49,418 bases of DNA from Bacillota bacterium. Lineage in GTDB: Bacteria > Bacillota > Clostridia > Oscillospirales > CAG-382. The position numbers were made by a program, and so were the translations under genes. The stretch spans positions 1 through 49,418 of the forward strand of contig JAKPGJ010000019.1 of assembly GCA_029550965.1 (NCBI GenBank), written 5' to 3'. The notes under the pieces are model-generated. The model was not told the origin of the DNA. It worked only from the letters and a program-made list of their open reading frames with translations, and did no database searches. Shown here piece by piece: positions 25,436 to 34,011 of this stretch (position 1 is its first letter; every line of letters begins with the position of its first letter).

Positions 25436-25464
25436 ATTATATCACGCGCAAATCATTTTTTCAA
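25436..25464 (-). promoter_or_regulatory. Promoter of tRNA-Ser
   Basis: Minus strand: TTGAAA (25464-25459), 17-nt spacer, TATAAT (25441-25436), about 28 nt before the mature 5' end. Confidence 0.78.
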
Positions 25465-25539
25465 CCCCCTTTTTTCGATTTGGCATAATTTATTTTTTGC
25501 GTGTCCATAATAAACGGAGAAAGGAAACAGGGGGATAGT

Positions 25540-26256
25540 ATGAGCAACGAAGAAGGAAGAGAAAACGAAGGCGCGCCGGAGAATAAAAGCGAGGAAATAC
25601 AGAACAGCGGCAGCATTACCACCCATTCCGCCGACGGAAGCATTCACGCGTTAATCATCGCCGGACAAATCGAGGGACATTTTACCGCTTCGCCGCAGGC
25701 GAAATCCACCAAGTACGAACAGTGCATTCCGACGCTGTTCGCGGTCGAGGAAAGCGAGGAAATCGACGGACTGCTCGTGCTCCTCAACACAATCGGCGGC
25801 GACGTGGAGGCCGGGCTTGCCATTGCGGAACTGATTGCCGGCATGAAAAAGCCGACGGTTTCGCTGGTGCTCGGCGGAGGACATTCGATCGGCGTTCCGC
25901 TCGCGGTATCGGCGAAAAAATCCTTTATTGTGCCGAGCGCGACCATGACGCTGCATCCGGTGCGGATGAACGGTCTTGTCATCGGCGTGCCCCAGACGTT
26001 TATCAATCTGGACAAAATGCAGGAGCGGATCATAGATTTTATCGTACGCAATTCAAAAGCGTCCGCCGATAAAATCCGCGAGCTGATGATGAAAACCGAC
26101 CAGATGACAACCGACATCGGCACCATGATTGACGGCAAGGAAGCGGTGGAACTCGGCTTGATTGACAGCATCGGCGGGCTTGGGGACGCTGTCGCCGCGC
26201 TGAAGGACATGATAGCGCAGAACAAATCGAACAATACCGAAAACAACAGCCGGTAA
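25540..26256 (+). CDS. ClpP-like serine protease, TepA/YmfB type
   Basis: A 238-residue protein of the ClpP/crotonase fold, like the Bacillus translocation-enhancing protein TepA. A 30-residue acidic, low-complexity N-terminus precedes the fold. The nucleophile Ser116 is in GGGHSIGVPLA, the base His139 in MTLHPVR, and the loop LLNTIGGDVEAG matches the ClpP oxyanion region. The third catalytic Asp should lie near TTDIGTMIDG. No signal peptide. The ATG at 25540 has AACAGGGGG just upstream; the frame stays open to 25501 but without a ribosome site. It stands alone behind the tRNA promoter region and ends at a strong terminator. Confidence 0.88.
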   Translation: MSNEEGRENEGAPENKSEEIQNSGSITTHSADGSIHALIIAGQIEGHFTASPQAKSTKYEQCIPTLFAVEESEEIDGLLVLLNTIGGDVEAGLAIAELIAGMKKPTVSLVLGGGHSIGVPLAVSAKKSFIVPSATMTLHPVRMNGLVIGVPQTFINLDKMQERIIDFIVRNSKASADKIRELMMKTDQMTTDIGTMIDGKEAVELGLIDSIGGLGDAVAALKDMIAQNKSNNTENNSR

Positions 26257-26280
26257 AAGAGAATAAACAGCAAATTCATA

Positions 26281-26310
26281 AAAACCTGACGCCAAAATGT
26301 CAGGTTTTTT
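26281..26310 (+). terminator. Terminator after the ClpP-like gene
   Basis: Stem AACCTGAC (26283-26290) with GTCAGGTT (26299-26306), loop of 8, then TTTT. Confidence 0.88.
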
Positions 26311-26325
26311 ATCTGATTTCATATA

Positions 26326-26354
26326 TTGTCAACTTTGGATTCATATGATATAAT
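26326..26354 (+). promoter_or_regulatory. Promoter of the methionine synthase operon
   Basis: TTGTCA (26326-26331), 17-nt spacer, consensus TATAAT (26349-26354). The start codon of the first large gene is about 100 nt downstream, leaving a leader with a small ORF. Confidence 0.8.
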
Positions 26355-26384
26355 CAAAATATTGAAGACAACTGGGGTGAACTG

Positions 26385-26471
26385 TTGATTCCGCTGACTA
26401 CGGGAAAAGAAACTGTAAAAGATATTCTGGTTTGCATGCATGATAGGTTAACAATATGGACTATACGGTAA
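26385..26471 (+). CDS. Possible 28-residue leader peptide upstream of the metH operon
   Basis: TTG at 26385 with a strong GGGGTGA site 5 nt upstream, 28 sense codons, stop TAA at 26469-26471, overlapping the next gene's ATG (26456) by 16 nt. The main gene's own ribosome site (GATAGG) is weaker, so this ORF could deliver ribosomes to it. The peptide contains one Met-His pair and two Cys-flanking codons but no run of regulatory codons. Confidence 0.35.
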   Translation: MIPLTTGKETVKDILVCMHDRLTIWTIR

Positions 26472-27052
26472 ATACGCTTTTTGCCGATGCGGGCGAGATA
26501 CAGGCGGACGAACGGGAAGCTTTGCGGTATCTCGGCTACGGCAAGAATCTTCCCGATGAAAAAACAAAAGAACTGATCGCAGAGTGCAAAGCGGAGTTGG
26601 AAAAGGTAATCGCCGCGAAGTGCTGCTATGTCCGGAAGCCGGTTGTTTTAAAAGAAAACGCGCTGGATATCGGTTTCGGCGAGATTCAGAGCCGGGCGCT
26701 GCAAAAAAATCTTGCCGGTTGTCCGGAGGTTTTTATTTTCGCGGCCACCATCGGAATCGGCGCGGACAGGCTGATTCTGAAATATGAGAAAACGGCGCCC
26801 GCGAAGGCGGTGGTCGTCGACGCGCTCGCGTCGTCCACAATCGAAGTATGGTGCGACCAGGTCAACCGCCTGCTGTGCGAAAACAAAAACAGCAAGCCCC
26901 GCTTCAGCCCGGGATATGGGGATTTTGACATCCGGCATCAAAAAGATATCATGGCGCTGCTGGACACATCCAGAAAAATCGGGCTGAGCCTGACGGATTC
27001 GATGCTGATGACCCCAACGAAATCGGTAACCGCGGTCATCGGCATCTATTAA
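26456..27052 (+). CDS. Methionine synthase activation-domain protein (stand-alone)
   Basis: A 198-residue protein equivalent to the C-terminal reactivation domain of MetH, which binds S-adenosylmethionine to remethylate oxidised cob(II)alamin. Features: EALRYLGYGK near residue 22, the AATIGIGADRLI segment, RFSPGYGDFDI near residue 148 (the counterpart of the SAM-binding R-x-x-x-GY motif) and MTPTKSVTAVIGI at the end. The separate gene sits 10 nt ahead of metH, whose product lacks this domain, so the two proteins probably work as a pair. Such split arrangements are known in clostridia and Thermotoga-like bacteria. Confidence 0.87.
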   Translation: MDYTVNTLFADAGEIQADEREALRYLGYGKNLPDEKTKELIAECKAELEKVIAAKCCYVRKPVVLKENALDIGFGEIQSRALQKNLAGCPEVFIFAATIGIGADRLILKYEKTAPAKAVVVDALASSTIEVWCDQVNRLLCENKNSKPRFSPGYGDFDIRHQKDIMALLDTSRKIGLSLTDSMLMTPTKSVTAVIGIY

Positions 27053-27062
27053 AGGGATGCAT

Positions 27063-29456
27063 ATGAAAATACAGGAACGAATCAAAAGCAAAATAACATA
27101 TTTCGACGGCGGCATGGGCACCATGCTGCAGGGAATGGGGTTAAAGCCGGGCGAACTTCCGGACTTCTGGAACCTGACGCACCCCGACCGGGTTTTGGCG
27201 GTTCACCGCGCGTATTTGGAAGCCGGCTGCAATATCGTCAAAACCAATACCTTCGGCGCGTGCAGACTGGATAACAAAGCTGTAATCATCAAAGCAGGCG
27301 TATCGCTGGCGAAGCAGGCGGTGTCGGCGTTCAAGGACGCCGGAATCGAGCGGTACGTCGCTTTTGACGTCGGGCCGCTCGGCAGGCTGTTAAAGCCTTA
27401 CGGAGACCTTGATTTTGAAGAAGCGGTAGCTATTTTCGCCGAAAGCGTCAGAATCGCCGCCGCGTGCGGCGTCGACCTGATTTTGATAGAGACCATGAAC
27501 GATTCCTACGAGACCAAAGCGGCGGTGATCGCGGCAAAAGAAAACGCCGATTTGCCGGTCTTTGTCACGAACGTTTACGACGAAACCGGAAAACTGATGA
27601 CCGGCGCGACGCCGGGCGCGATGGTCGCGCTGCTCGAAGGGCTTGGCGTTGACGCGGTCGGCATCAACTGCTCGCTCGGGCCGGAGCAGATGCTTGGGAT
27701 TGTTCCCGAACTGCTAAAACACGCGTCGGTCCCGGTCATCGTCAATCCGAACGCCGGACTGCCCAAAAGCGCCGACGGCGGAACCGTTTACGACGTGGAC
27801 GCCGATGCTTTCTCGGACATCATGGCGGCGTTTGTCCGCATGGGCGCCGCGATTGTCGGCGGCTGCTGCGGCACGACGCCCGAATACATCAAGAAGACGA
27901 TCGAAAAAACAAAGGATTTGCCTTTATTGCCGGCGGAATCGAAGGACGAAACCGTGGTTTCGTCCTATTCGCGCGCGGTTTATATCGGAAACGAACCGGT
28001 TTTAATCGGCGAGCGCATCAATCCGACCGGAAAGCCGAAAATCAAGCAGGCACTGCGGGAGGGCAATCTGGCGTATATTTTAAGCGAAGGGCTGTCCCAG
28101 CAGGAAAAAGGCGCGCACATTTTGGACGTCAATGTCGGACTGCCCGAAATAGACGAAGTAAAGACCATGGCGGAGGTTGTGACCGAGCTTCAGGCTGTGA
28201 CCGACCTGCCGCTGCAAATCGACACGGTCAACCCCGCCGCGATGGAAAAGGCGATGCGTCTTTACAACGGAAAGCCGCTCGTGAACTCCGTAAACGGCAC
28301 GGATGAAAGCATGGAGGCAATCTTTCCGCTTGTCAAAAAGTACGGCGGCGTTTTGATTGCGCTGACGATTGACGAAAGCGGCATCCCGGACAGCGCGGAG
28401 GGCAGGCTGGCGATCGCGAAGAGAATCGTCAACCGCGCGGCGGCATACGGAATTCAAAAAAAGGACATCATCGTTGACCCGCTGGCGCTGACCGTCTCCT
28501 CGGACAAAAACAGCGCAAATATCACGCTTAAAGCCTTAAAGCTGATCAAGGAGAAGCTCGGCGTAAAGACCAGTCTCGGCGTTTCGAACATCTCGTTCGG
28601 TTTGCCCGGAAGGGAATACATCAACTCCACGTTCTTCGCGATGGCGCTGCAGAACGGGCTGGACTGCGCGATTATGAATCCCTTCTCCGCCGAGATGATG
28701 AAGGTTTATTACAGCTACCGCGCGCTGAAGGGTCTCGACGACAACTGCGCGGCGTTTATTGATTTTGCCTCGACTGTGACCGTCGAGCAGTTTTTGCCGC
28801 AAAGCGCCGCCGGAAGCGCGGGCGCCGGCTCGGACGAACCGTTGCAGCACGCGATTATCAAAGGGTTAAAAGAGCAGGCGTTTGCAAAGGCGTCGGAGAT
28901 GCTCAAAACCACGCCGCCGCTGGACGTGATTAATCAGCAGATTATTCCGGCTCTGGACATCGTGGGGAAAGGGTTTGAGCAAAAGACGGTGTTTTTGCCG
29001 CAGCTTTTGATGAGCGCGGAAGCGGCAACCGCCGCGTTCGAAGCGGTAAAGTCTGTCATGAATGCCGCCGCCGGCGATTGCGGCAATAAAATCATTCTTG
29101 CTACCGTAAAGGGCGATATTCACGACATCGGGAAAAATATCGTAAAAGTGCTGTTGCAGAACTACGGATTTTCAGTGATAGACCTCGGCAAAGACGTTCC
29201 GCCCGAAACGGTCCGCGACTGCGCGCGGGAGAACGGCATAAAGCTTATAGGTTTGAGCGCTTTGATGACGACGACGGTTCCGTCGATGGAAAAAACCATC
29301 AAGCTGCTGCGTCAAACCGACCCGGACATCAAAATCATGGTCGGCGGCGCGGTGCTGACGCAGGAGTACGCCGACCTGATCGGCGCGGATTATTACGCGA
29401 AAGACGCGATGGAAGCGGTAAGAATCGCCGAGCGCTTTTTTGGCGGAGGAAAGTAG
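27063..29456 (+). CDS. metH: Cobalamin-dependent methionine synthase MetH, lacking the activation domain
   Basis: A 797-residue enzyme that transfers methyl from methyltetrahydrofolate through B12 to homocysteine. Homocysteine domain (about 1-300): FDGGMGTML, and Zn ligands in INCSLGP and VGGCCGTTPEY. Pterin-binding domain (about 310-580): GERINPTGKPKIKQAL, ILDVNVGLPE, NSVNGT. Cobalamin cap and binding domains (about 590-797): KGDIHDIGKNIV with the DxHxxG His ligand, LSALMTTT, and MVGGAVLTQEYA. It stops there, without the SAM reactivation domain, which is supplied by the upstream gene. The ATG at 27063 is preferred (AAAGGG 6 nt upstream) over an in-frame ATG two codons earlier. Confidence 0.96.
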   Translation: MKIQERIKSKITYFDGGMGTMLQGMGLKPGELPDFWNLTHPDRVLAVHRAYLEAGCNIVKTNTFGACRLDNKAVIIKAGVSLAKQAVSAFKDAGIERYVAFDVGPLGRLLKPYGDLDFEEAVAIFAESVRIAAACGVDLILIETMNDSYETKAAVIAAKENADLPVFVTNVYDETGKLMTGATPGAMVALLEGLGVDAVGINCSLGPEQMLGIVPELLKHASVPVIVNPNAGLPKSADGGTVYDVDADAFSDIMAAFVRMGAAIVGGCCGTTPEYIKKTIEKTKDLPLLPAESKDETVVSSYSRAVYIGNEPVLIGERINPTGKPKIKQALREGNLAYILSEGLSQQEKGAHILDVNVGLPEIDEVKTMAEVVTELQAVTDLPLQIDTVNPAAMEKAMRLYNGKPLVNSVNGTDESMEAIFPLVKKYGGVLIALTIDESGIPDSAEGRLAIAKRIVNRAAAYGIQKKDIIVDPLALTVSSDKNSANITLKALKLIKEKLGVKTSLGVSNISFGLPGREYINSTFFAMALQNGLDCAIMNPFSAEMMKVYYSYRALKGLDDNCAAFIDFASTVTVEQFLPQSAAGSAGAGSDEPLQHAIIKGLKEQAFAKASEMLKTTPPLDVINQQIIPALDIVGKGFEQKTVFLPQLLMSAEAATAAFEAVKSVMNAAAGDCGNKIILATVKGDIHDIGKNIVKVLLQNYGFSVIDLGKDVPPETVRDCARENGIKLIGLSALMTTTVPSMEKTIKLLRQTDPDIKIMVGGAVLTQEYADLIGADYYAKDAMEAVRIAERFFGGGK

Positions 29457-29608
29457 CGGTTTTCTCTGAATTTTGCAAAAACAGCCGCGATATATATAAA
29501 GGTTAGCAACGCGGCGCAAAAAGCCCGCAGGGCGGGTGGAAAACAGGCATAATCCCGCGGAATTGCGATAAGTATTTACTATAATACAGAATTTGAGGAG
29601 AAACCCGA

Positions 29609-30439
29609 ATGATATACTTAGAAATACTCAAAGCCATTTTCTTCGGCATCGTGGAGGGCATTACCGAATGGCTGCCCATCAGCAGCACGGGACATCTGAT
29701 CCTCTTTGAGGAGTTTATACAGCTGAACGCCAGCGACGAGTTCATCGAAATGTTCAGAGTGGTGATTCAGCTTGGCGCAATTCTTGCGGTTGTTGTGCTT
29801 TACTGGAATAAGCTGATTCCGTTTGCCTACCGTAAAGAAAGCGGCATGGCGATCAAAAAAGACACCATCTCGATGTGGCTGAAAATCGCCGTCTCCTGCA
29901 TACCGGCGGTTATCGCCGCGAAATGGGACGACGAGTTCGAAGCGCTGTTTTACAACAAGGTTTCGATTTCCATCGCCCTGATTGTATTCGGAATTCTGTT
30001 TATCGTAATTGAAATCTACAACAAAAAAAGAGAACCGAAAATAACGCAGATCTCCCAGCTTACATACACGACCGCGTTGGTCATCGGACTGTTCCAGCTC
30101 ATCGCAGCCGTTTTTCCGGGAACCTCGCGCTCCGGCGCGACCATCGTGGGCGCGCTGCTCATCGGCGTGTCCAGAACCGTCGCCGCGGAATATACCTTCT
30201 TCCTCGCCGTGCCGGTTATGTTTGGAGCAAGTCTTTTAAAGATCGTAAAGTTCGGGTTTTCGTTCTCGGGGACCGAGATAATACTTCTGCTGACCGGCGT
30301 GCTGGTTTCCTTCTTTATTTCGCTCATCGCGATTAAGTTTTTAATCGGGTATATCAAAAAGCACGACTTTAAGGTGTTCGGCTGGTACAGAATCGTTTTG
30401 GGCGCGATCGTGCTTATCTATTGTTTCATCGCTCGTTAA
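29609..30439 (+). CDS. uppP: Undecaprenyl-diphosphatase UppP (BacA)
   Basis: A 276-residue polytopic membrane enzyme that dephosphorylates undecaprenyl pyrophosphate to recycle the peptidoglycan lipid carrier; overproduction gives bacitracin resistance in other bacteria. Family motifs: GIVEGITEWLPISSTGHLIL near residues 13-32 (with the catalytic Glu pair region) and FPGTSRSGATI near residues 169-179. About seven membrane segments are apparent. A GAGGAGAAA site precedes the ATG. It stands alone between metH and the L21 promoter. Confidence 0.96.
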   Translation: MIYLEILKAIFFGIVEGITEWLPISSTGHLILFEEFIQLNASDEFIEMFRVVIQLGAILAVVVLYWNKLIPFAYRKESGMAIKKDTISMWLKIAVSCIPAVIAAKWDDEFEALFYNKVSISIALIVFGILFIVIEIYNKKREPKITQISQLTYTTALVIGLFQLIAAVFPGTSRSGATIVGALLIGVSRTVAAEYTFFLAVPVMFGASLLKIVKFGFSFSGTEIILLLTGVLVSFFISLIAIKFLIGYIKKHDFKVFGWYRIVLGAIVLIYCFIAR

Positions 30440-30483
30440 CAATTCGTTTTCCCTGAAAAAAGGTGAAAAAGCAAAGAAAATAC

Positions 30484-30512
30484 TTGACAGTTGACTTTTT
30501 TTGTGTTAAACT
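30484..30512 (+). promoter_or_regulatory. Promoter of the rplU-prp-rpmA operon
   Basis: Consensus TTGACA (30484-30489), 17-nt spacer, TAAACT (30507-30512). About 95 nt of leader follow before the rplU start. Confidence 0.8.
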
Positions 30513-30518
30513 CTCATT

Positions 30519-30607
30519 TGCCGCATGTATGGGGTTATAAAAATATGCTTGTTTTTGGCATATTACCTTAGGACAGCGAGTCTATATAGGAAAGAGAGGT
30601 GCTTTTC
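30519..30607 (+). ncRNA. Probable L21 leader (cis-regulatory RNA)
   Basis: The 5' leader of rplU contains a hairpin AATATGC/GCATATT (30542-30548 with 30558-30564) and further pairing possibilities next to AGAGAGG. Bacillota commonly have an autoregulatory L21 leader at this place. A covariance match was not possible here, so this is by position and one stem. Confidence 0.4.
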
Positions 30608-30916
30608 GTGTTTGCGATTATAGAAACAGGCGGAAAGCAGTACAAAGTCAGCGAAGGCGACATCATTTACGTTGAGAAGCTCGATGTAAAGGAAGGCGAA
30701 ACCTACACTTTTGACAAGGTTTTAGCGGTTTCGACACCCGAAGGATTCAAGGTCGGCAACCCGACCGTAAAGGCAACCGTTACCGCCAACGTGGTAAAAA
30801 ACGGAAAGGGACCGAAGCTTCACATTATCCGTTATAAACCGAAGAAGAACGAGAAGAGACATATAGGACACAGACAGCCCTATACGAAGCTTCAGATTAC
30901 CAGCATAGCGATATAA
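30608..30916 (+). CDS. rplU: 50S ribosomal protein L21
   Basis: A 102-residue ribosomal protein that binds 23S rRNA. The N-terminus [17 protein letters not shown] and the C-terminal [18 protein letters not shown] are typical. The GTG at 30608 is chosen because AGAGAGG ends 8 nt before it and gives the normal N-terminus; an in-frame GTG at 30599 overlaps that site. It is the first gene of the L21-Prp-L27 operon. Confidence 0.97.
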   Translation: MFAIIETGGKQYKVSEGDIIYVEKLDVKEGETYTFDKVLAVSTPEGFKVGNPTVKATVTANVVKNGKGPKLHIIRYKPKKNEKRHIGHRQPYTKLQITSIAI

Positions 30917-30924
30917 CCCGAATC

Positions 30925-31251
30925 ATGATAAAAGCTGTTTTTTTCGTGAAGAACGACGCTTTTTCAGGGTTCGAGATTTCGGGTCATTCCGGAGCGGCTC
31001 CCGCGGGCAAAGACATTGTCTGCGCCGCGGTCAGCGCAATGACGATGCTGGTCGTTAACACAATCTGCGGAGAATACGGCAAAAAAGCCGAGACGACCGA
31101 GGACGCGGACACGGCGACGGTTTCGTTTCGGCTGCTGGAAAAGGACAGCGCGAGCGAAGGGCTTATCCGGAGCTTTTACAACGAACTTGCCGCGATTGAG
31201 AAGGATTACCCGAAGAATCTCAAGGTCGATATCCAGCGCCTTGAGCAGTGA
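30925..31251 (+). CDS. prp: Ribosomal-processing cysteine protease Prp
   Basis: A 108-residue protease that removes the N-terminal extension of ribosomal protein L27 in Bacillota. The catalytic His21 lies in SGHSGAAPAGKD and Cys33 in DIVCAAVSAM, the known Prp arrangement. It sits between rplU and rpmA, 8 nt after L21. The L27 gene in this operon indeed encodes the extension that Prp cuts. Confidence 0.95.
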   Translation: MIKAVFFVKNDAFSGFEISGHSGAAPAGKDIVCAAVSAMTMLVVNTICGEYGKKAETTEDADTATVSFRLLEKDSASEGLIRSFYNELAAIEKDYPKNLKVDIQRLEQ

Positions 31252-31275
31252 ATTTTAGGTAAAGGAGTAGGTAAA

Positions 31276-31563
31276 ATGTTAAGATTGACTCTTCAGTTTT
31301 TTGCACATAAAAAAGGTGTCGGTTCAACAAAGAACGGCCGCGACTCCGAGTCCAAAAGACTTGGCGTAAAGCGTTCTGACGGTCAGGCTGTCATCGCAGG
31401 CAACATCATCGTTCGCCAGCGCGGAACCAGCATTCATCCCGGCAAGAACGTCGGCAGAGGGTCTGACGATACGCTTTTTGCTCTCATTGACGGCGTCGTA
31501 AAGTTCGAGCGCATGAGAGGCGGCAGAAAAAAGGTCAGCGTTTACGCAGTCAACGCAGACTAA
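31276..31563 (+). CDS. rpmA: 50S ribosomal protein L27 with Prp-cleaved N-terminal extension
   Basis: A 95-residue ribosomal protein whose N-terminal tail reaches the peptidyl-transferase centre. The precursor begins [14 protein letters not shown]; by knowledge of Staphylococcus L27, Prp cuts after the FF pair (between F9 and A10) to expose AHKKG. Core residues [17 protein letters not shown] and ILVRQRG-like sequence follow. AAAGGAGTAGG precedes the ATG. Confidence 0.97.
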   Translation: MLRLTLQFFAHKKGVGSTKNGRDSESKRLGVKRSDGQAVIAGNIIVRQRGTSIHPGKNVGRGSDDTLFALIDGVVKFERMRGGRKKVSVYAVNAD

Positions 31564-31578
31564 CTATTTTGTACGATG

Positions 31579-31628
31579 ATAAAGAGTATGTCGGGGTACT
31601 TCATCCTGACTGCTCTTTATATTTTTTT
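31579..31628 (+). terminator. Terminator after rpmA
   Basis: Stem ATAAAGAG (31579-31586) with CTCTTTAT (31613-31620), an inner GTCGGG/CCTGAC pairing, then ATTTTTTT. Confidence 0.8.
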
Positions 31629-31723
31629 GCCAAGCATTGATTGTTCGTCGCAGAAAAGGAAAGAATATAGGTATCGTTTCAGGAACGCTGTATCCTGGAA
31701 GAAGATTGAGAGGTAGATGCGGG

Positions 31724-32992
31724 ATGTTTCTTGATAAAGTGGATATTTACGTTAAAGCCGGCGACGGCGGGAACGGATGCGTTTCCTTCCATCGGGAAAA
31801 GTATATCTCGCACGGAGGACCTGACGGCGGCGACGGCGGCAAAGGCGGCGACGTTATTTTTATGGTGGATGAGGGCGTAAACACGCTGCTCGCTTTCAAA
31901 TACCGCAGAAAATTCGTAGCGCAGAACGGCGCCGACGGAAAGAATAAAAAGTTCGCGGGCAAAAGCGGCGAAGACATCATTATCCGCGTGCCGCCGGGAA
32001 CCATTATTCGGGATAAAGCGACCGGGAAAATACTAAAGGATATGTCGGACAACGAGCCGTTTGTCGCCGCAAGGGGCGGCAAAGGCGGCTGGGGTAACGT
32101 GCATTTCGCGACGCCGACCAGGCAGGCGCCGCGTTTTGCGAAGAGCGGACTTCCGGGCGAGGAGAAATATTTGACGCTGGAGCTCAAAATGCTCGCGGAT
32201 GTCGGAATCGTCGGTTTTCCGAACGTGGGCAAGTCTACGCTGCTCTCGCTGATTTCGTCCGCGCGTCCGAAGATTGCGAATTATCATTTCACGACCCTTT
32301 CGCCCAATCTTGGGGTTGTCAGCGTTTACGACCAGAACTTTGTCGTCGCGGATATTCCCGGACTGATCGAGGGCGCCGCCGAAGGCGCGGGGCTGGGGCA
32401 TGATTTTCTGCGCCACATTGAAAGATGCAGGCTGATTCTTCACCTGTTTGACATTTCCGCGAGCGAGCGCGAAGACCCGCTCGACGATATACAAAAGATA
32501 AACTCGGAACTGCAGAAGTACAGTCCCGAGCTTGCGTCCCGTCCGCAAATACTGGCCGGCAATAAAATCGATATCGGTTACGACAAGGAAACGCTGGAGC
32601 GGATTCAAGCATTTGCGGCGGAAAAGAATTATGCGCTGCATTTAATATCCGGCGCGACCGGCGAGGGAGTTGACGAGCTGATAAAAGCCGTCGCTCTTAA
32701 GCTCAAAGAGCTGCCGCCGCTCAAGAAATTCGAGAGCGAAATCGTCGAAGAAGATTACAGCGAGCCGAAGCCCAGAGAGATTAAAATCAGCGTGGTCAAC
32801 AATGTCTATAAAGTCGAGGGCGAGTGGCTTAAAAAGGTCGTGGGCAGCGTCAACTTTTATGATTACGAATCGCTGCAGTATTTCCAGCGGGTTCTAAAAA
32901 ACAGCGGCGTCATCGAACAGCTTGAAAAAGCCGGTATTCAGGAGGGCGACACCGTAGAGATTTACGGTATGGAGTTTGATTTTATCTTTTAG
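31724..32992 (+). CDS. obgE: GTPase ObgE/CgtA
   Basis: A 422-residue essential GTPase in ribosome assembly and stress control. The Gly-rich Obg domain (1-158) starts FLDKVDIYVKAGDGGNG. The G domain follows with GFPNVGKSTLLS (G1), the switch region, DIPGLIEGA (G3) and NKID (G4). The C-terminal OCT domain (about 340-422) is present, as in Bacillota Obg. The ATG at 31724 gives the standard N-terminus; the frame is open upstream to 31637 but without family homology. It follows the L27 terminator by about 95 nt. Confidence 0.96.
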   Translation: MFLDKVDIYVKAGDGGNGCVSFHREKYISHGGPDGGDGGKGGDVIFMVDEGVNTLLAFKYRRKFVAQNGADGKNKKFAGKSGEDIIIRVPPGTIIRDKATGKILKDMSDNEPFVAARGGKGGWGNVHFATPTRQAPRFAKSGLPGEEKYLTLELKMLADVGIVGFPNVGKSTLLSLISSARPKIANYHFTTLSPNLGVVSVYDQNFVVADIPGLIEGAAEGAGLGHDFLRHIERCRLILHLFDISASEREDPLDDIQKINSELQKYSPELASRPQILAGNKIDIGYDKETLERIQAFAAEKNYALHLISGATGEGVDELIKAVALKLKELPPLKKFESEIVEEDYSEPKPREIKISVVNNVYKVEGEWLKKVVGSVNFYDYESLQYFQRVLKNSGVIEQLEKAGIQEGDTVEIYGMEFDFIF

Positions 32993-33012
32993 CGGCGCAC
33001 CCGCCTGAAGCG

Positions 33013-33954
33013 CTATTCGTTCAGAAATACGGTTTCAATCACCTTATCGCTCTCAAGGGGCGAATACCGCCAGTAGTCGATGTGCGTCACGCCCTGCGGG
33101 TAGTTGTAAACGTTCGGCTGTTTTTCGCCGTCGTAGGTATCAATAATCACCAGTTTGATTTTCATTTTCTCAGGGATAATGTTCTTTATGTAAACGGCGG
33201 CGTGCTGCCCGACTTTGATATCGTTGCGCAGTTCCGCGAGCCCGGCAAGGTTGGGCGTAAGTTCGACAAAAACGCCGTAGCTTTCGATACTTCGGATAAT
33301 GCCGGCGGCCGTCTGCCCGATGGTAAACTTCGAGGCGTTCTCCTCCCATGTGCCGAGCAGTTCGCGGTGGGTGAGCGTGATTCTGCCGTACGTATCCACC
33401 GGCGTTTTGATAACCACTTTGATATACTGACCGGGGTCGAATCGCTCCCGCGGGTGCGAAATGCGGGATACGGACATACAGTCGATGGACAGCAGCGAGA
33501 TGATGCCGCACCCGATGTCCACGAAAGCGCCGAACGGCTCAAGATGCGTCACCCTTGCGTCGATGACGTCGCCGGCGGTCAGCTTTTCCAAATAAAACTG
33601 CATGCAGTCCCGCTGGGCGGCTTTGCGGGAAAGGATCGGTTTCGGTCTGCCCTCGCTGTCCTTGAGAATATCGATGATTTTAAAACAGACGGGTTTTCCG
33701 ACGCGCGAGATGATGGCGATGTCCTTCGCTTTCTCGCCGTCCGGTGTATATACGCATTCATCTTTCGGTATGATTCCGGTGAACATACCGACAGTAACAT
33801 GTAAATTTTGATCGTTGTCGCACAAAAAGCTGCGGCCTTCGAGGATGACACCCTCCTGCATGGCGCGCTCTAAGCCTTCCGGCGAGCTGATGTATTCTTT
33901 GATGGCGGCTGTAGCAGATAATTTTCCTTCGGGAAGGTATTCATTTTGCTTCAT
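33013..33954 (-). CDS. S1 RNA-binding domain protein (ribosomal protein S1-like)
   Basis: A 313-residue protein with at least two OB-fold S1 domains: about 127-197 (GDVIDARVTHLEPFGAFVDI) and about 203-270 (GQTAAGIIRSIESYGVFVEL), plus a degenerate N-terminal copy around 35-110. It probably binds mRNA or rRNA. It is much shorter than the six-domain S1 of proteobacteria. The N-terminal 30 residues and the last 40 (PNVYNYPQGVTHIDYWRYSP) lie outside recognised domains. The second Met is used as start since GAAAGGAAA lies 8 nt upstream. It is divergent from prfA. Confidence 0.87.
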   Translation of the reverse strand: MKQNEYLPEGKLSATAAIKEYISSPEGLERAMQEGVILEGRSFLCDNDQNLHVTVGMFTGIIPKDECVYTPDGEKAKDIAIISRVGKPVCFKIIDILKDSEGRPKPILSRKAAQRDCMQFYLEKLTAGDVIDARVTHLEPFGAFVDIGCGIISLLSIDCMSVSRISHPRERFDPGQYIKVVIKTPVDTYGRITLTHRELLGTWEENASKFTIGQTAAGIIRSIESYGVFVELTPNLAGLAELRNDIKVGQHAAVYIKNIIPEKMKIKLVIIDTYDGEKQPNVYNYPQGVTHIDYWRYSPLESDKVIETVFLNE

Positions 33955-34011
33955 AAACATTTTCCTTTCACATAGTGTTTGTAAATGTATATGAATTTAA
34001 GGGGTTATAAT

